Shown here piece after piece: positions 19,524 to 28,322 of a stretch of 64,000 nucleotides of DNA. Position 1 is the stretch's first letter, and every line of letters starts with the position of its first letter. The DNA comes from Pseudomonas alliivorans (GTDB lineage Bacteria; Pseudomonadota; Gammaproteobacteria; Pseudomonadales; Pseudomonadaceae), in NCBI RefSeq assembly GCF_017826695.1, contig NZ_JAFFZW010000015.1, forward strand, positions 1-64,000. Reading direction: 5' to 3'. Under the pieces are notes generated by a model. That model was not told the DNA's origin. It made no database searches and was given only the letters and a program-made list of their open reading frames with translations. Position numbers and translations under genes: made by a program.

Positions 19524-19598
19524 TGAAGAAGACGTTGCCTGCGGTTTGAAGTACGTGTGACGTCAAGAGCGGACGCAGCGCCAGTCTGCCCGGACACT

Positions 19599-19645
19599 GA
19601 TCGTGCCCTTCGCTGCGCGTGGGCATGCAGCTCGTGATGCGCCTG
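19599..19645 (+). repeat. REP-like repeat, copy 1 (rlmF / HU convergent junction)
   Basis: Begins GATCGTGCCCTTCGCTGCGC, then GTGGGCATGC and CTCGTGATGCG. It is related to the copies at 21782 and 32100 and lies between two converging genes. Confidence 0.6.
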
Positions 19646-19687
19646 CGCAGGAGCGGGAGCGATCAAACATCCACCCCATACGCCAAC

Positions 19688-19725
19688 AAAAAAGCCGTGC
19701 CCGGTTATCCGGTGCACGGCTTTTT
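19688..19725 (-). terminator. Terminator of the HU gene
   Basis: 12-bp stem AAAAAGCCGTGC / GCACGGCTTTTT with an inner CCGG-TTAT-CCGG pairing, 18 bp beyond the HU stop. A and T tracts on both sides could serve both strands. Confidence 0.9.
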
Positions 19726-19742
19726 CAACAGCAAGCGTGGGC

Positions 19743-20024
19743 TTACTTGTTGATTGCGTCGGTCAGCACTTTGGCTGGTACGAACTTGACGACTTTCTTG
19801 GCAGCGATTTCGATGGCTGCGCCAGTCGAAGGGTTACGGCCAGTGCGAGCTGGACGCTCGCTTACTTTCAGCTTGCCGATGCCTGGCAGGGTGATTTCTG
19901 CGCCGTTTTCCAATTGGTCGGCAACAATTTGGCCCAATTGCTCAAGAGCATTACGCGCGGTGGTTTTTGGCGCGTCGATAGCTTCAGCGATATCGGCGAT
20001 CAATTGGTCTTTAGTAAGAGCCAT
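19743..20024 (-). CDS. HU-family nucleoid protein
   Basis: 93 residues with the complete HU fold: helical N-terminus (ALTKDQLIADIAEAIDAPKTT), the GxGxF-like turn LPGIGKLKV, and the DNA-grasping arm with RPARTGRNPSTGAAIEI carrying the intercalating proline. HU bends and wraps DNA non-specifically and is a major nucleoid component. Pseudomonads carry several HU genes; the placement next to yejK suggests the HupN/HupA-type paralogue, but I cannot fix the name. The ribosome site AAGGAA lies in the 5' region and a strong terminator follows. Confidence 0.93.
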   Translation of the reverse strand: MALTKDQLIADIAEAIDAPKTTARNALEQLGQIVADQLENGAEITLPGIGKLKVSERPARTGRNPSTGAAIEIAAKKVVKFVPAKVLTDAINK

Positions 20025-20418
20025 GGTGGTGTTCCTTCCCTATCAAATTCATTTGGATTGCAGAGCGCAACGTCGGCCAGTAGCCAGGCAATAAACCTGG
20101 CCACCCGCTAGCAGCCACGATTAATCGCGAAATGTAGATACTGAAACCGGATATTGGTTCGGCCTACGCGTACTCAAACTGCATGCTTGGCGCGCTAAGC
20201 TGCACAAGACCGCGCAAAACTAGCACAGAGCCGGGTAAATATCCGCCTCTACCTATCCTTTTGGTCAGCTTTTAACAGTAATTGTGCAGTAATTAACCAG
20301 CTACAGGGCCAGTACAGCGAAAACCAACCCCTTCAAGGCCATTGCACGCAAGCCTGCGTTACACTGATGCCCTTGCACCGAGCTGCACGCTCTTCATCTT
20401 TTTCCAGCCGAGAAGCCC
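20025..20418. promoter_or_regulatory. Divergent HU / yejK intergenic region
   Basis: 394 bp without a credible gene, carrying both promoters. Visible structures are an inverted repeat GCCAGG-CAATAAA-CCTGGC near 20080-20100 (in the HU leader) and the palindrome CGATTAATCG at 20118-20127. I could not assign a regulator. Confidence 0.4.
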
Positions 20419-21420
20419 ATGCCGATCCGTCATTGCATCGTCCACCTGATCGACAAGAAACCCGACGGTACGCCCGCTGTTCTCCATGCACGCGACTCCG
20501 AACTCGCTGAGTCCCAGGCCATCGAGAACATGCTGGCCGACCTCAACGAGAACTACAACGCCAAGCAGGGCAAGGCCTGGGGACTGTTCCACGCCGAATC
20601 CGGGGCGCATCCCTTCAGCGACTGGCTGAAGGAATACCTGGAGGGCGGCAAGGACTTCACCGCGTTTTCCCGCGTGGCCGTCGAGCATCTGCAGAAGCTG
20701 ATGGAAGAGTCCAACCTGTCGGTTGGCGGTCATGTTCTGTTCGCTCACTATCAGCAAGGCATGACCGACTACATGGCCATCGCCCTGCTGCACCACAGTG
20801 AAGGCGTGGCCGTGAATGACGAGCTGGACGTGACCCCGTCGCGTCATCTGGATCTGGGTCAGCTGCACCTCGCGGCGCGGATCAACATCTCGGAGTGGCA
20901 GAACAACAAACAGTCCAAGCAGTACATCTCCTTCATCAAGGGCAAGAACGGCAAGAAGGTTTCGGAGTATTTCCGCGATTTCATCGGCTGTCAGGAAGGC
21001 GTCGACGGGCCGGGCGAAACCCGCACCCTGCTCAAGGCTTTCAGCGATTTCGTCGAAAGCGAAGACCTGCCCGAGGATTCGGCTCGCGAGAAGACCAAGA
21101 CCCTTGTCGACTACGCCAGCAGCCAGAGCAAGATGGGCGAGCCGATGGGCCTGGAGGAATTGTCCGAGTTGATCGATGAGGAGCGTCCGCGAGCGTTCTA
21201 CGACCACATTCGCAACAAGGACTACGGCCTGTCGCCAGAGATCCCGGCGGATAAGCGCACGCTCAACCAGTTCCGCCGTTTCACCGGTCGTGCCGAGGGC
21301 CTGTCGATCAGTTTCGAAGCGCATCTGCTGGGCGACAAGATCGAGTACGACGAAACGGCGGGCACGCTGATCATCAAAGGCCTGCCGACCCAGCTGACCG
21401 ATCAGTTGAAGCGGCGGTAA
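20419..21420 (+). CDS. yejK: Nucleoid-associated protein YejK (NdpA)
   Basis: 333 residues starting MPIRHCIVHLIDKKPDG, the characteristic N-terminus of the YejK/NdpA (37-kDa nucleoid-associated) family. Members are abundant DNA-associated proteins of poorly defined role. Segments such as FSRVAVEHLQKLM, GHVLFAHYQQG and IKGKNGKKVSEYFRDFIGC are family features. It is divergent from an HU gene, so two nucleoid proteins share one control region, and it is followed 5 bp later by a glutaredoxin gene, which it probably co-transcribes. Confidence 0.93.
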   Translation: MPIRHCIVHLIDKKPDGTPAVLHARDSELAESQAIENMLADLNENYNAKQGKAWGLFHAESGAHPFSDWLKEYLEGGKDFTAFSRVAVEHLQKLMEESNLSVGGHVLFAHYQQGMTDYMAIALLHHSEGVAVNDELDVTPSRHLDLGQLHLAARINISEWQNNKQSKQYISFIKGKNGKKVSEYFRDFIGCQEGVDGPGETRTLLKAFSDFVESEDLPEDSAREKTKTLVDYASSQSKMGEPMGLEELSELIDEERPRAFYDHIRNKDYGLSPEIPADKRTLNQFRRFTGRAEGLSISFEAHLLGDKIEYDETAGTLIIKGLPTQLTDQLKRR

Positions 21421-21425
21421 CCGAA

Positions 21426-21776
21426 ATGCTGATGCGCACGCTCAGAAAGGTCGCTCTGATCATGCTGGTGGTGGTGATCTATCAGAACCTGGGCGCGATT
21501 GAGAACTTCGTCAATCCGCCGCCTGCCAGCGTTGCGCAAAGCTACCGCCAGGCGAAGGTGGTGATGTACGCGACCGAATGGTGCGGTTACTGCAAACAGA
21601 CCCGCCGCTTCCTCGACAGCAAAGGTATTCCCTATCGGGAATACGACATCGAGAAATCCGAGGAAGGCCGCAAGGCGTATGAGGCACTGGGTGGACGCGG
21701 CATCCCGTTGATCGATGTCAACGGCACCCTCATTCGCGGCTTTGCACCGGATGAGATATTGGCGGCGCTGGAATAG
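21426..21776 (+). CDS. Membrane-anchored glutaredoxin-like protein
   Basis: 116 residues. An N-terminal hydrophobic stretch (residues 9-20, VALIMLVVVIYQ) is a membrane anchor or uncleaved signal, so the redox domain may face the periplasm. The domain starts near residue 43 with VVMYATEWCGYCKQTRRFL, a CxxC active site CGYC at Cys53/Cys56. The cis-proline lies in GRGIPLIDVNG. It probably reduces disulfides or glutathione-mixed disulfides. It follows yejK by 5 bp. A REP-like element begins 5 bp after the stop. Confidence 0.88.
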   Translation: MLMRTLRKVALIMLVVVIYQNLGAIENFVNPPPASVAQSYRQAKVVMYATEWCGYCKQTRRFLDSKGIPYREYDIEKSEEGRKAYEALGGRGIPLIDVNGTLIRGFAPDEILAALE

Positions 21777-21781
21777 ATTCT

Positions 21782-21848
21782 GATCGTGCCAACGCTCCGC
21801 GTCCGCGCTCGAACGTGACGCGGAGCGTCACGCTCCCCACGCGGAGCG
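21782..21848 (+). repeat. REP-like repeat, copy 2 (glutaredoxin / GST convergent junction)
   Basis: Begins GATCGTGCCAACGCTCCGCG and contains the perfect palindrome GTGACGC-GGA-GCGTCAC (21815-21831). ACGCTCCGCG near the start is mirrored by ACGCGGAGCG at the end, so the whole element can fold into a long hairpin. Related to copies at 19599 and 32100. Confidence 0.7.
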
Positions 21849-21869
21849 ATGGCTACGATCAGTTGACGC

Positions 21870-22802
21870 TTACCGCTTTTCGATCCTGAACCCCAGCCGC
21901 GGGAAGTGCACATGCACTACACCCGCTCGATCGTCCTCGCGGCGCAGGATCAGCTCTTCGCTTCCTGCAAACACCAGCTCACCTTCCACGGCATCAACAC
22001 CGTAATCGGTCGCCGAAATGGCCACCTGATCGCCTGACTTGAAGCCATTGGGGTCAACGAACGCCTCGTCGGGCAGCGCTGCCGGCGTGGCATTTCGGGC
22101 TGTCTCGATGGCCTCGGCCGAACTCAGGTCGCTGTGCGCGCCGTGGCCAAAGCCCAGCACACGAGCCAGCCAGGCACTGACCTCGGGATAGTTATCCACA
22201 AACGGCGCCGTCACAGGGGTCTGTTTGAGGAACCATAAGGTGTGCGCCACGCTGAAATCGGCAATCGAGGGCTCACCGAACAGGAAGTCGCCATTGCGCG
22301 ACAGCTGCAACTCCAGGCGTGCCATGAACGCAGGCCACTGATGCTTGGCCTGCTCGGCGCTCAGGCGCACTGCACTGCCTCCGGTGAACAGTGATGAACG
22401 ATCTGCAACGAACGCCTTGGCAGCCTCGGGCGGGACCTTGGCAAAGCGCACGGCCAGCGACTCGGGCTGAAACACCAGACTGACCGCGTGCATGAACAGC
22501 ACCGAATCGCCCCAGGCCGCAAGGCCGGCAACGGCGAATTCCTGCCCTTCCGGGTAGAACGTCGGCGAAACCTTTTCCTGTTCCAGACGGCGCGCCATCA
22601 AGGCGGTGTCGCAATAGATATCCGCACCGATCTGCAACACCGGCGTCCTGCGATAACCGCCAGTCAGCGCCGTCAGATCAGGTTTGGGCATGATCGAGGG
22701 AATGGTCACCGAGCGCCAGGAAAGCCCTTTGAAACCCAGCATCAGACGGGCTTTTTCGGCAAACAACGAGGTGGGGTAATGGTGGAGAATCAACTCGGAC
22801 AT
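21870..22802 (-). CDS. Glutathione S-transferase-like protein
   Basis: 310 residues. The N-terminal ~80 residues have the thioredoxin-like GST fold (LHHYPTSLFAEKARLMLGFKGL, then RRTPVLQIGADIYCDTALM, with the cis-Pro in TPVL and the acidic CDT turn). The helical domain follows (residues ~95-200). The last ~100 residues extend beyond a standard ~210-residue GST and include a small beta-rich tail (FKSGDQVAISATDYGVDAVEG). The substrate is unknown; detoxification or stress response is the family expectation. It is a single gene, convergent with glutaredoxin. Confidence 0.8.
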   Translation of the reverse strand: MSELILHHYPTSLFAEKARLMLGFKGLSWRSVTIPSIMPKPDLTALTGGYRRTPVLQIGADIYCDTALMARRLEQEKVSPTFYPEGQEFAVAGLAAWGDSVLFMHAVSLVFQPESLAVRFAKVPPEAAKAFVADRSSLFTGGSAVRLSAEQAKHQWPAFMARLELQLSRNGDFLFGEPSIADFSVAHTLWFLKQTPVTAPFVDNYPEVSAWLARVLGFGHGAHSDLSSAEAIETARNATPAALPDEAFVDPNGFKSGDQVAISATDYGVDAVEGELVFAGSEELILRREDDRAGVVHVHFPRLGFRIEKR

Positions 22803-22866
22803 GTTCAGCCTCTGGGCGCGTGGAAAGCAAACAGCTTACCCCGCACCTCCCTGCCAGCCTACCGCC

Positions 22867-23220
22867 TCAGGTGGATGGCACAACATCACGCTCATGGATC
22901 GACACCGGAATCGGCACACCTGTGTAGCTGGCCGCCAGTACTTCTTTGGCCGTTTTGCGCAGCTTCTTGATCAGCCGTTCATGGCGCAACGCCTCGCCCT
23001 TGCTGACGTGCCGTTCGACATACACCAGCGCCACGGCCGGGCTTGAACAGAAAAAGCGAGCCCCCTTGCCGCTCTGGTGGGCGGCAAAACGTCGGACCGG
23101 GTCATCACTGATGCCGCAGTACAACGATCCATTGGCAGCGCGCACCAGATAGACAAACCATGGCTTGTGGATCACCGGCTCGTTTGCCGAATCAGGGGCG
23201 ACTGCACATGACTCAGGCAC
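22867..23220 (-). CDS. GIY-YIG domain protein (UPF0213 type)
   Basis: 117 residues from a GTG at 23220. The GIY-YIG nuclease-like core runs from about residue 20: WFVYLVRAANGSLYCGISDDPVRRFAAHQSGKGARF in two parts (the YLV and YCGIS motifs standing for GIY and YIG), then the conserved Arg (VRRF), His and a downstream Glu. Its members resemble the N-terminal domain of UvrC and intron nucleases; the cellular role is not established. It overlaps the end of the upstream SnoaL-like gene by 8 bp, so the two are probably translated from one message. Confidence 0.85.
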   Translation of the reverse strand: MPESCAVAPDSANEPVIHKPWFVYLVRAANGSLYCGISDDPVRRFAAHQSGKGARFFCSSPAVALVYVERHVSKGEALRHERLIKKLRKTAKEVLAASYTGVPIPVSIHERDVVPST

Positions 23221-23704
23221 GGCGGCTCTCGGTAAAGGTTTTCAAACCTTTTTGCGCCTGGCCGCGAATCGCGTTCTGCACCATCGGCGTCCAGCCCAGC
23301 AGCAGGCCTTTGGCACCCAGTGCCTGACGCGACCAGCGCCACAGGTCGAAATGGTCGTGATGCTCGCAGATCAGGCCGTCGCGAAGCACGAAGCGCGCCT
23401 GAATTTCGTTGACCACCGTGCGTCCGGTCTGGCTGAACAGGTAAGTCGCCACCCAGTGAGCGCTACCGGAGCGATCATCGGCACGCACCTGATCGAACAC
23501 CACCGAGAAGTCCTTGGCCCGTGAGGTCAGCATGCGCCACATGTCACCTGCCTGACGACCGCGCAACTCGCCAAACACCGGATCGCTGAACAGCACATCG
23601 TCGGTGTAGCAGGCGCTCATGGCTTCGGCGTCCAACTGCGCGAACGCCTCATAAAAGCGGGTGATCAGAGCGCTGTTGGCCTGACTGTCTTCTTCATAAC
23701 TCAT
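23213..23704 (-). CDS. SnoaL/NTF2-like protein
   Basis: 163 residues from the ATG at 23704 (MSYEEDSQANSALITRFYEAF); an open extension to 23749 is less likely. The NTF2/SnoaL cone fold is shown by the helix LITRFYEAFAQLDAEAMSACYTDD in pieces, then DPVFGELRG, the central strand NEIQARFVLRDGLICEHHDHFDLWRW and the final helix. Such proteins are small enzymes or ligand binders (polyketide cyclase, ketosteroid isomerase type) or of unknown role. It is upstream of and overlapping the GIY-YIG gene. Confidence 0.8.
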   Translation of the reverse strand: MSYEEDSQANSALITRFYEAFAQLDAEAMSACYTDDVLFSDPVFGELRGRQAGDMWRMLTSRAKDFSVVFDQVRADDRSGSAHWVATYLFSQTGRTVVNEIQARFVLRDGLICEHHDHFDLWRWSRQALGAKGLLLGWTPMVQNAIRGQAQKGLKTFTESRRA

Positions 23705-23788
23705 GCGTGCAGATCCCTTGGCAAAAGATGCGTGCACGATAAGCGGCAAACGCGTCGGGAGCTACCAACATTTAGCAAACAAATAAGG

Positions 23789-25021
23789 TTATTGGACCTT
23801 CTCACTGTTGACCTGCACATACAGCGAGCGACCCGCGCCCATACCCGCGATCATGGCGCCCACGCCCAGCACGGCGAAGATCCAGCCAATCGCATTCCAG
23901 TTGCCGGTCACGTCATGCACGACACCGACCGCAAACGGCCCCATCGAAGCGATGGTGTAACCAAAACCTTGCGCCATGCTCGACAGATTGGAGGCCACAT
24001 GTGAATCGCGCGAGCGCAGCACGATCAGCGCCAGTGCCAGACTGAACGTACCGCCCTGCCCCAGCCCCAGCAGAATCGCCCAACCCCACAGCCCCTCCAG
24101 CGGCGCGTAAAGGCAGCCGAACAGTCCGGTGAGGGTCAGGGACATGACCAGCATGATCGCCAGCCGCTGATCCTTGCCCCGTGTCGCCAGCCAGGGCGCA
24201 CTCAACGCGCTGATGACCTGCACGATGATCGAGCCCGACAGCAGCAGGCCGGCCTGGGTGGGCGTCATGCCGCGACCGATCAGGATCGACGGCAGCCAGC
24301 CGAACACGATGTAGGACAGCGAAGATTGCAGGCCCATGTACAGCGTCACTTGCCAGGCCAGCCGATCACGCAGCAAGCCTTTGACCCGGTAGACGTCGCG
24401 ATGCGTGCCATGTTTTTCGCCGGCCTGGGGCAACCAGAACAGCGCGGCGATCACCGCCGGAATCAGCCAGAACCCCAGACCGATCTGCCAGCTGTCGCCG
24501 AAATAATGGCTGAGGGGCACAGTCGAACCTGCCGCAATCGCCGCACCCAGACATAGCGCCATGGTGTAGACGCCCGTCATGGCACCCGCCTGTTTCGGGA
24601 AGTCGCGCTTGACGATGCCCGGCAGCAGCACGCCGATGATGCCGATGCTTGCGCCCGCCATCAGGCTGCCCGTGAACAGCCCGAACTCACCGAAAAGACT
24701 GCGCACAGCCAGACCTGATGCGAGCATCAGCAGAATCACCAGAACGACCCGCTCGCTGCCGAAACGCCGCGCAAGAATCGGTGCCAGCGGCGCGAACAGG
24801 CCCAGGCACAGCACCGGCAAGGTGGTCAGCAGGCCTGCTTCGGCAGCCGACATGCCCAGGCTGTCGGAAACGTTATTGAGCAAGGGCGCGATGCTGGACA
24901 ACGCGGGGCGCAGGTTAAGAGCCACCAGCACCAGACCCAGCAGCAACAGCCAGGGGCGCTTGAGGATCGAATGAGTCGGGGCAGTGGCAGAGTCGGGGCT
25001 GGGTTGAGCCTTGGCAGTCAT
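23789..25021 (-). CDS. MFS transporter, CynX/NimT family
   Basis: 410 residues from the ATG at 25021; the frame is open to 25096, but the ATG at 25021 leaves a short polar N-terminus before helix 1 (LLLLGLVLVALNLRPALSSIAPLL), as in the family. Twelve hydrophobic segments are visible in two sets of six. The NLRPA..S motif in helix 1 and GxGxG-type GLGQGGTFSLAL in helix 10 are typical of the cyanate permease-like group, which moves small anions or drugs. The substrate is not predictable. It stands alone, with no regulator beside it. Confidence 0.85.
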   Translation of the reverse strand: MTAKAQPSPDSATAPTHSILKRPWLLLLGLVLVALNLRPALSSIAPLLNNVSDSLGMSAAEAGLLTTLPVLCLGLFAPLAPILARRFGSERVVLVILLMLASGLAVRSLFGEFGLFTGSLMAGASIGIIGVLLPGIVKRDFPKQAGAMTGVYTMALCLGAAIAAGSTVPLSHYFGDSWQIGLGFWLIPAVIAALFWLPQAGEKHGTHRDVYRVKGLLRDRLAWQVTLYMGLQSSLSYIVFGWLPSILIGRGMTPTQAGLLLSGSIIVQVISALSAPWLATRGKDQRLAIMLVMSLTLTGLFGCLYAPLEGLWGWAILLGLGQGGTFSLALALIVLRSRDSHVASNLSSMAQGFGYTIASMGPFAVGVVHDVTGNWNAIGWIFAVLGVGAMIAGMGAGRSLYVQVNSEKVQ

Positions 25022-25142
25022 CAATTTCTCGGCAATCAGGTATGTCGACCCGTTACAGGGGGCAAGTATCCTGTTGGAGAACGATCTGGAATACAAGGTT
25101 CAGGCGAGATTGCATACAAACGCAGCCATGCGCCAGAAATGA

Positions 25143-25168
25143 AAAAACCGGGCACAAGGCCCGGTTTT
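25143..25168 (-). terminator. Terminator of the aap operon
   Basis: Perfect 10-bp stem AAAACCGGGC / GCCCGGTTTT with a 5-base loop; on the minus strand it ends in six T residues, 20 bp after the aapP stop. Confidence 0.92.
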
Positions 25169-25187
25169 CCGTGTTGCGACTGTCGAC

Positions 25188-25952
25188 TCAGTGAATGATC
25201 TGGCTGAGGAACAGCTTGGTACGGTCGCTTTGCGGGTTGTCGAAGAAGTCGTTCGGCGCAGCCTGTTCGACGATTTCACCCTTGTCCATGAAGATCACCC
25301 GGTTCGCCACGGTACGGGCAAAGCCCATTTCGTGGGTCACGCACAGCATGGTCATGCCTTCTTCAGCCAGGCCGACCATGGTGTCGAGTACTTCCTTGAC
25401 CATTTCCGGATCGAGTGCCGAGGTCGGCTCGTCGAACAGCATGATCTTGGGCTTCATGCACAGCGCACGGGCAATTGCCACGCGCTGCTGCTGACCGCCG
25501 GAGAGTTGGCCGGGAAATTTATGCGCCTGCTCTGGAATGCGTACGCGCTCCAGGTAATGCATGGCGATTTCTTCGGCTTTCTTCTTAGGCATCTTGCGAA
25601 CCCACATCGGAGCCAGCGTGCAGTTCTGCAGGATGGTCAGGTGCGGGAACAGGTTGAAGTGCTGAAACACCATGCCGACTTCACGGCGGATGGTTTCGAT
25701 CTGCTTCAGGTCCGAGGTCAGCTCGGTGCCATCGACGATGATCCGGCCCTGCTGGTGCTCTTCCAGACGGTTCAGGCAGCGAATGGTGGTCGACTTGCCC
25801 GAGCCCGACGGGCCGCACAATACGATACGCTCGCCCTGACGCACATTCAGGTTGATGTCCTTGAGCACGTGGAACTGGCCGTACCACTTGTGGACGCCCT
25901 CCATGCGGATCATGCCTTCAGCGCCCAGAGGCTTGGTGATAACTTCACTCAT
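25188..25952 (-). CDS. aapP: General L-amino acid ABC transporter, ATP-binding protein
   Basis: 254 residues. It is the ATPase of the polar amino-acid uptake system. Walker A is CGPSGSGKST (from residue 46), the Q-loop lies in MVFQHFNLF, the signature is LSGGQQQR, and Walker B is IMLFDEPTSALD, followed by the switch histidine in CVTHEMGFA. It is the last gene of aapJ-aapQ-aapM-aapP, 10 bp after aapM, and closed by a strong terminator. Confidence 0.95.
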   Translation of the reverse strand: MSEVITKPLGAEGMIRMEGVHKWYGQFHVLKDINLNVRQGERIVLCGPSGSGKSTTIRCLNRLEEHQQGRIIVDGTELTSDLKQIETIRREVGMVFQHFNLFPHLTILQNCTLAPMWVRKMPKKKAEEIAMHYLERVRIPEQAHKFPGQLSGGQQQRVAIARALCMKPKIMLFDEPTSALDPEMVKEVLDTMVGLAEEGMTMLCVTHEMGFARTVANRVIFMDKGEIVEQAAPNDFFDNPQSDRTKLFLSQIIH

Positions 25953-25962
25953 GTCAAAACTC

Positions 25963-27060
25963 CTAACGCTTGTGGCCTGTGTCCAGCTTACGTTCCAAGT
26001 GCATGGAATAGCGGGACATACCGAAACAGAAGATCCAGAACACCAGGGCCGCGAAGACGTAGCCTTCGGTGGCCATACCCAGCCATGACGGGTCGGCGGT
26101 GGCTTGCTTGACGCTGTTGAGCAGGTCGAACAGGCCGATGATGATCACAAGGCTCGTGTCCTTGAACAGGGCAATGAAGGTATTCACGATGCCGGGAATG
26201 ACCATCTTCAATGCCTGCGGCAGGATCACCAGACCCATGCTGCGCCAGTAGCCCAGGCCCATTGCAGCGGCGGCCTCGTACTGACCCTTTGGAATCGCCT
26301 GCATGCCACCGCGTACCACTTCGGCGACGTAGGCCGACTGGAACAGGATGACGCCGATCAGCGCCCGCAGCAGCTTGTCGAAGTTCATGCCTTCAGGCAT
26401 GAACAGCGGCAGCATGACCGACGACATGAACAGCACCGTGATCAGCGGCACGCCGCGCCAGAACTCGATGAACGTCACGCATACCACGCGCACGGCCGGC
26501 ATGTTGGAGCGACGTCCCAGCGCCAGCAGAATACCCAGCGGCAACGCACCGGCGATACCGACCGTGGCGATGACCAGCGTCAGCATCAGGCCGCCCCACT
26601 GGCTGGTCGGCACGGTGCTCAGACCGAACGCGCCACCGTGCAGCAGGTAGAAGGCAACGACCGGGTAGATCACCAGGTATGCGATACCGTAAATGGCCTT
26701 GCGCGGGAATTTCGAAATGAACAGCGGTGCAGCCCCCACAATGGCGAGGATGGCGGTCAGATCGACCCTCCAGCGCAATTCGGTGGGGAAGTATCCATAC
26801 ATGAACTGGCCGAAGCGCTGCTGAACGAAAACCCAGCAGGCGCCAGCCTTGGTGCAATCTTCCTTGGTGGTGCCGATCCAGTTCGCATCCAGCAGTGCCC
26901 AACTGATCATCGGCGGGACAATCAGGTAGATCAGGTACAGCGACAGCAGCGTGAGAATCGTGTTGATCCAGCTGGAGAACAGGTTCTGCCGCATCCACGC
27001 CATCGGGCCGAACACTTTGCCCGGCGGTGGCATATCAGGTTTGAAAGTATGGGTTGTCAT
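25963..27060 (-). CDS. aapM: General L-amino acid ABC transporter permease AapM
   Basis: 365 residues, one of two HisM-type inner-membrane permeases. It is longer than a minimal permease: an N-terminal membrane span and a periplasmic or loop insert (residues ~50-110, containing CTKAGACWVF) precede the five-helix core. The conserved EAA loop that contacts the ATPase is EAAAAMGLGYWRSMGLVILPQALK. It lies 10 bp from both neighbours, in an operon with aapQ upstream and aapP downstream. Confidence 0.94.
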   Translation of the reverse strand: MTTHTFKPDMPPPGKVFGPMAWMRQNLFSSWINTILTLLSLYLIYLIVPPMISWALLDANWIGTTKEDCTKAGACWVFVQQRFGQFMYGYFPTELRWRVDLTAILAIVGAAPLFISKFPRKAIYGIAYLVIYPVVAFYLLHGGAFGLSTVPTSQWGGLMLTLVIATVGIAGALPLGILLALGRRSNMPAVRVVCVTFIEFWRGVPLITVLFMSSVMLPLFMPEGMNFDKLLRALIGVILFQSAYVAEVVRGGMQAIPKGQYEAAAAMGLGYWRSMGLVILPQALKMVIPGIVNTFIALFKDTSLVIIIGLFDLLNSVKQATADPSWLGMATEGYVFAALVFWIFCFGMSRYSMHLERKLDTGHKR

Positions 27061-27070
27061 GCGCGTTTCC

Positions 27071-28252
27071 TCACCGCTCGATCAGCGCAATGCGCTTGTT
27101 GTACCAGTTCATCAGCAGGGAAATGCTGATACTGATCGCCAGGTACACGCTCATGGTGATGGCAATGACTTCAATCGCCTGTCCGGTCTGGTTGAGCACC
27201 GTACCGGCAAACAGGGAAACCATTTCCGGATAACCGATGGCCGCCGCCAGCGAAGAGTTCTTCGCCAGGTTCAGGAACTGACTGGTCAACGGCGGGATGA
27301 TCACTCGCAGAGCCTGCGGGATGATGACCTTGCGCAGCGTAGGACCCGGACGTAGCCCCAGCGAACGGGCGGCTTCGGTCTGACCATGGCTGACCGACTT
27401 GATGCCGGAACGCACGATTTCGGCGATGAACGCCGCAGTGTAGATAGTCAATGCCAGCGTCAGCGAGATCAGCTCGGGGATCAATACCCAGCCACCCGTG
27501 AAGTTGAAGCCCTTGAGCTGTGGCAATTCCCAATGCACAGGGCTGCCGAACACCAACATGCTCAGCCCGGGAATGACCAGCAGCAAGGCCAGGGCAGTCC
27601 AGAACTTGTGAAACGGCTGACCGGTGGCTTCAAAACGCTTGTTGGCCCAACGCACCATCATCACCACGGCAACGATGGCGATCAGTATGCTGACCAGAAA
27701 CGCAATCATGCCTTCGGCCGGCATTGCTCGGGGCATGTTCAAGCCACGGCTGCTGACGAAGAACATGTCGAAGTAGCCATGAGCCTGACGTGGCCCGGGA
27801 AGCGTCAGGAAGACCGCCGTGTACCAGAACAGGATCTGCAGCAGTGGCGGGATATTGCGAAAGACTTCCACATACACCGTGGCCAGCTTGCTGATCATCC
27901 AGTTCGGAGACAGACGGGCAACGCCGATGATGAAGCCCAGCAAGGTCGCCAGGATGATACCGATGACCGATACCAGCAGGGTGTTGAGCAGGCCGATGAC
28001 AAACACGCGGGCATAGCTGTCCGCCTCGCTGTAATCGATCAGGTGCTGGGCAATGCCGAAGCCGGCACTGCGCTCAAGAAAGCCAAAACCGGAGGTGATA
28101 CCCCGGTGCTGGAGGTTGGTCTGGGTGTTGTCGAACATGAACCAGCCCAACGAGACCACCGCAATGACAGTGATGATCTGAAACAACCACGCGCGCACTT
28201 TCGGATCGCTCAGAGTGAGCTTTTGCTTGGGTGCGACGATTTGCTTTTCCAT
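27071..28252 (-). CDS. aapQ: General L-amino acid ABC transporter permease AapQ
   Basis: 393 residues, the partner permease of AapM. A first span near residue 20-40 and a long loop precede the HisM-type core. The EAA loop is EAARSLGLRPGPTLRKVIIPQALR and the end region contains FLNLAKNSSLAAAIGYPEMVS. It is separated from aapJ by 70 bp holding a strong hairpin, and precedes aapM by 10 bp. Confidence 0.94.
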   Translation of the reverse strand: MEKQIVAPKQKLTLSDPKVRAWLFQIITVIAVVSLGWFMFDNTQTNLQHRGITSGFGFLERSAGFGIAQHLIDYSEADSYARVFVIGLLNTLLVSVIGIILATLLGFIIGVARLSPNWMISKLATVYVEVFRNIPPLLQILFWYTAVFLTLPGPRQAHGYFDMFFVSSRGLNMPRAMPAEGMIAFLVSILIAIVAVVMMVRWANKRFEATGQPFHKFWTALALLLVIPGLSMLVFGSPVHWELPQLKGFNFTGGWVLIPELISLTLALTIYTAAFIAEIVRSGIKSVSHGQTEAARSLGLRPGPTLRKVIIPQALRVIIPPLTSQFLNLAKNSSLAAAIGYPEMVSLFAGTVLNQTGQAIEVIAITMSVYLAISISISLLMNWYNKRIALIER

Positions 28253-28283
28253 GAAATGCCCCAGGAAAAATCCAACAGAACAA

Positions 28284-28313
28284 CGCCCGACAGGCTGGGA
28301 AGCCTGCCGGGCG
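28284..28313 (-). other. Stem-loop between aapJ and aapQ
   Basis: 13-bp arms (CGCCCGACAGGCT / AGCCTGCCGGGCG, one mismatch) with a 4-base loop, 9 bp past the aapJ stop. There is no T tract. Such hairpins after a periplasmic binding-protein gene usually protect its mRNA or reduce read-through, so binding protein is made in excess of permease; that role is inferred. Confidence 0.7.
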
Positions 28314-28322
28314 CCGGGTCAA

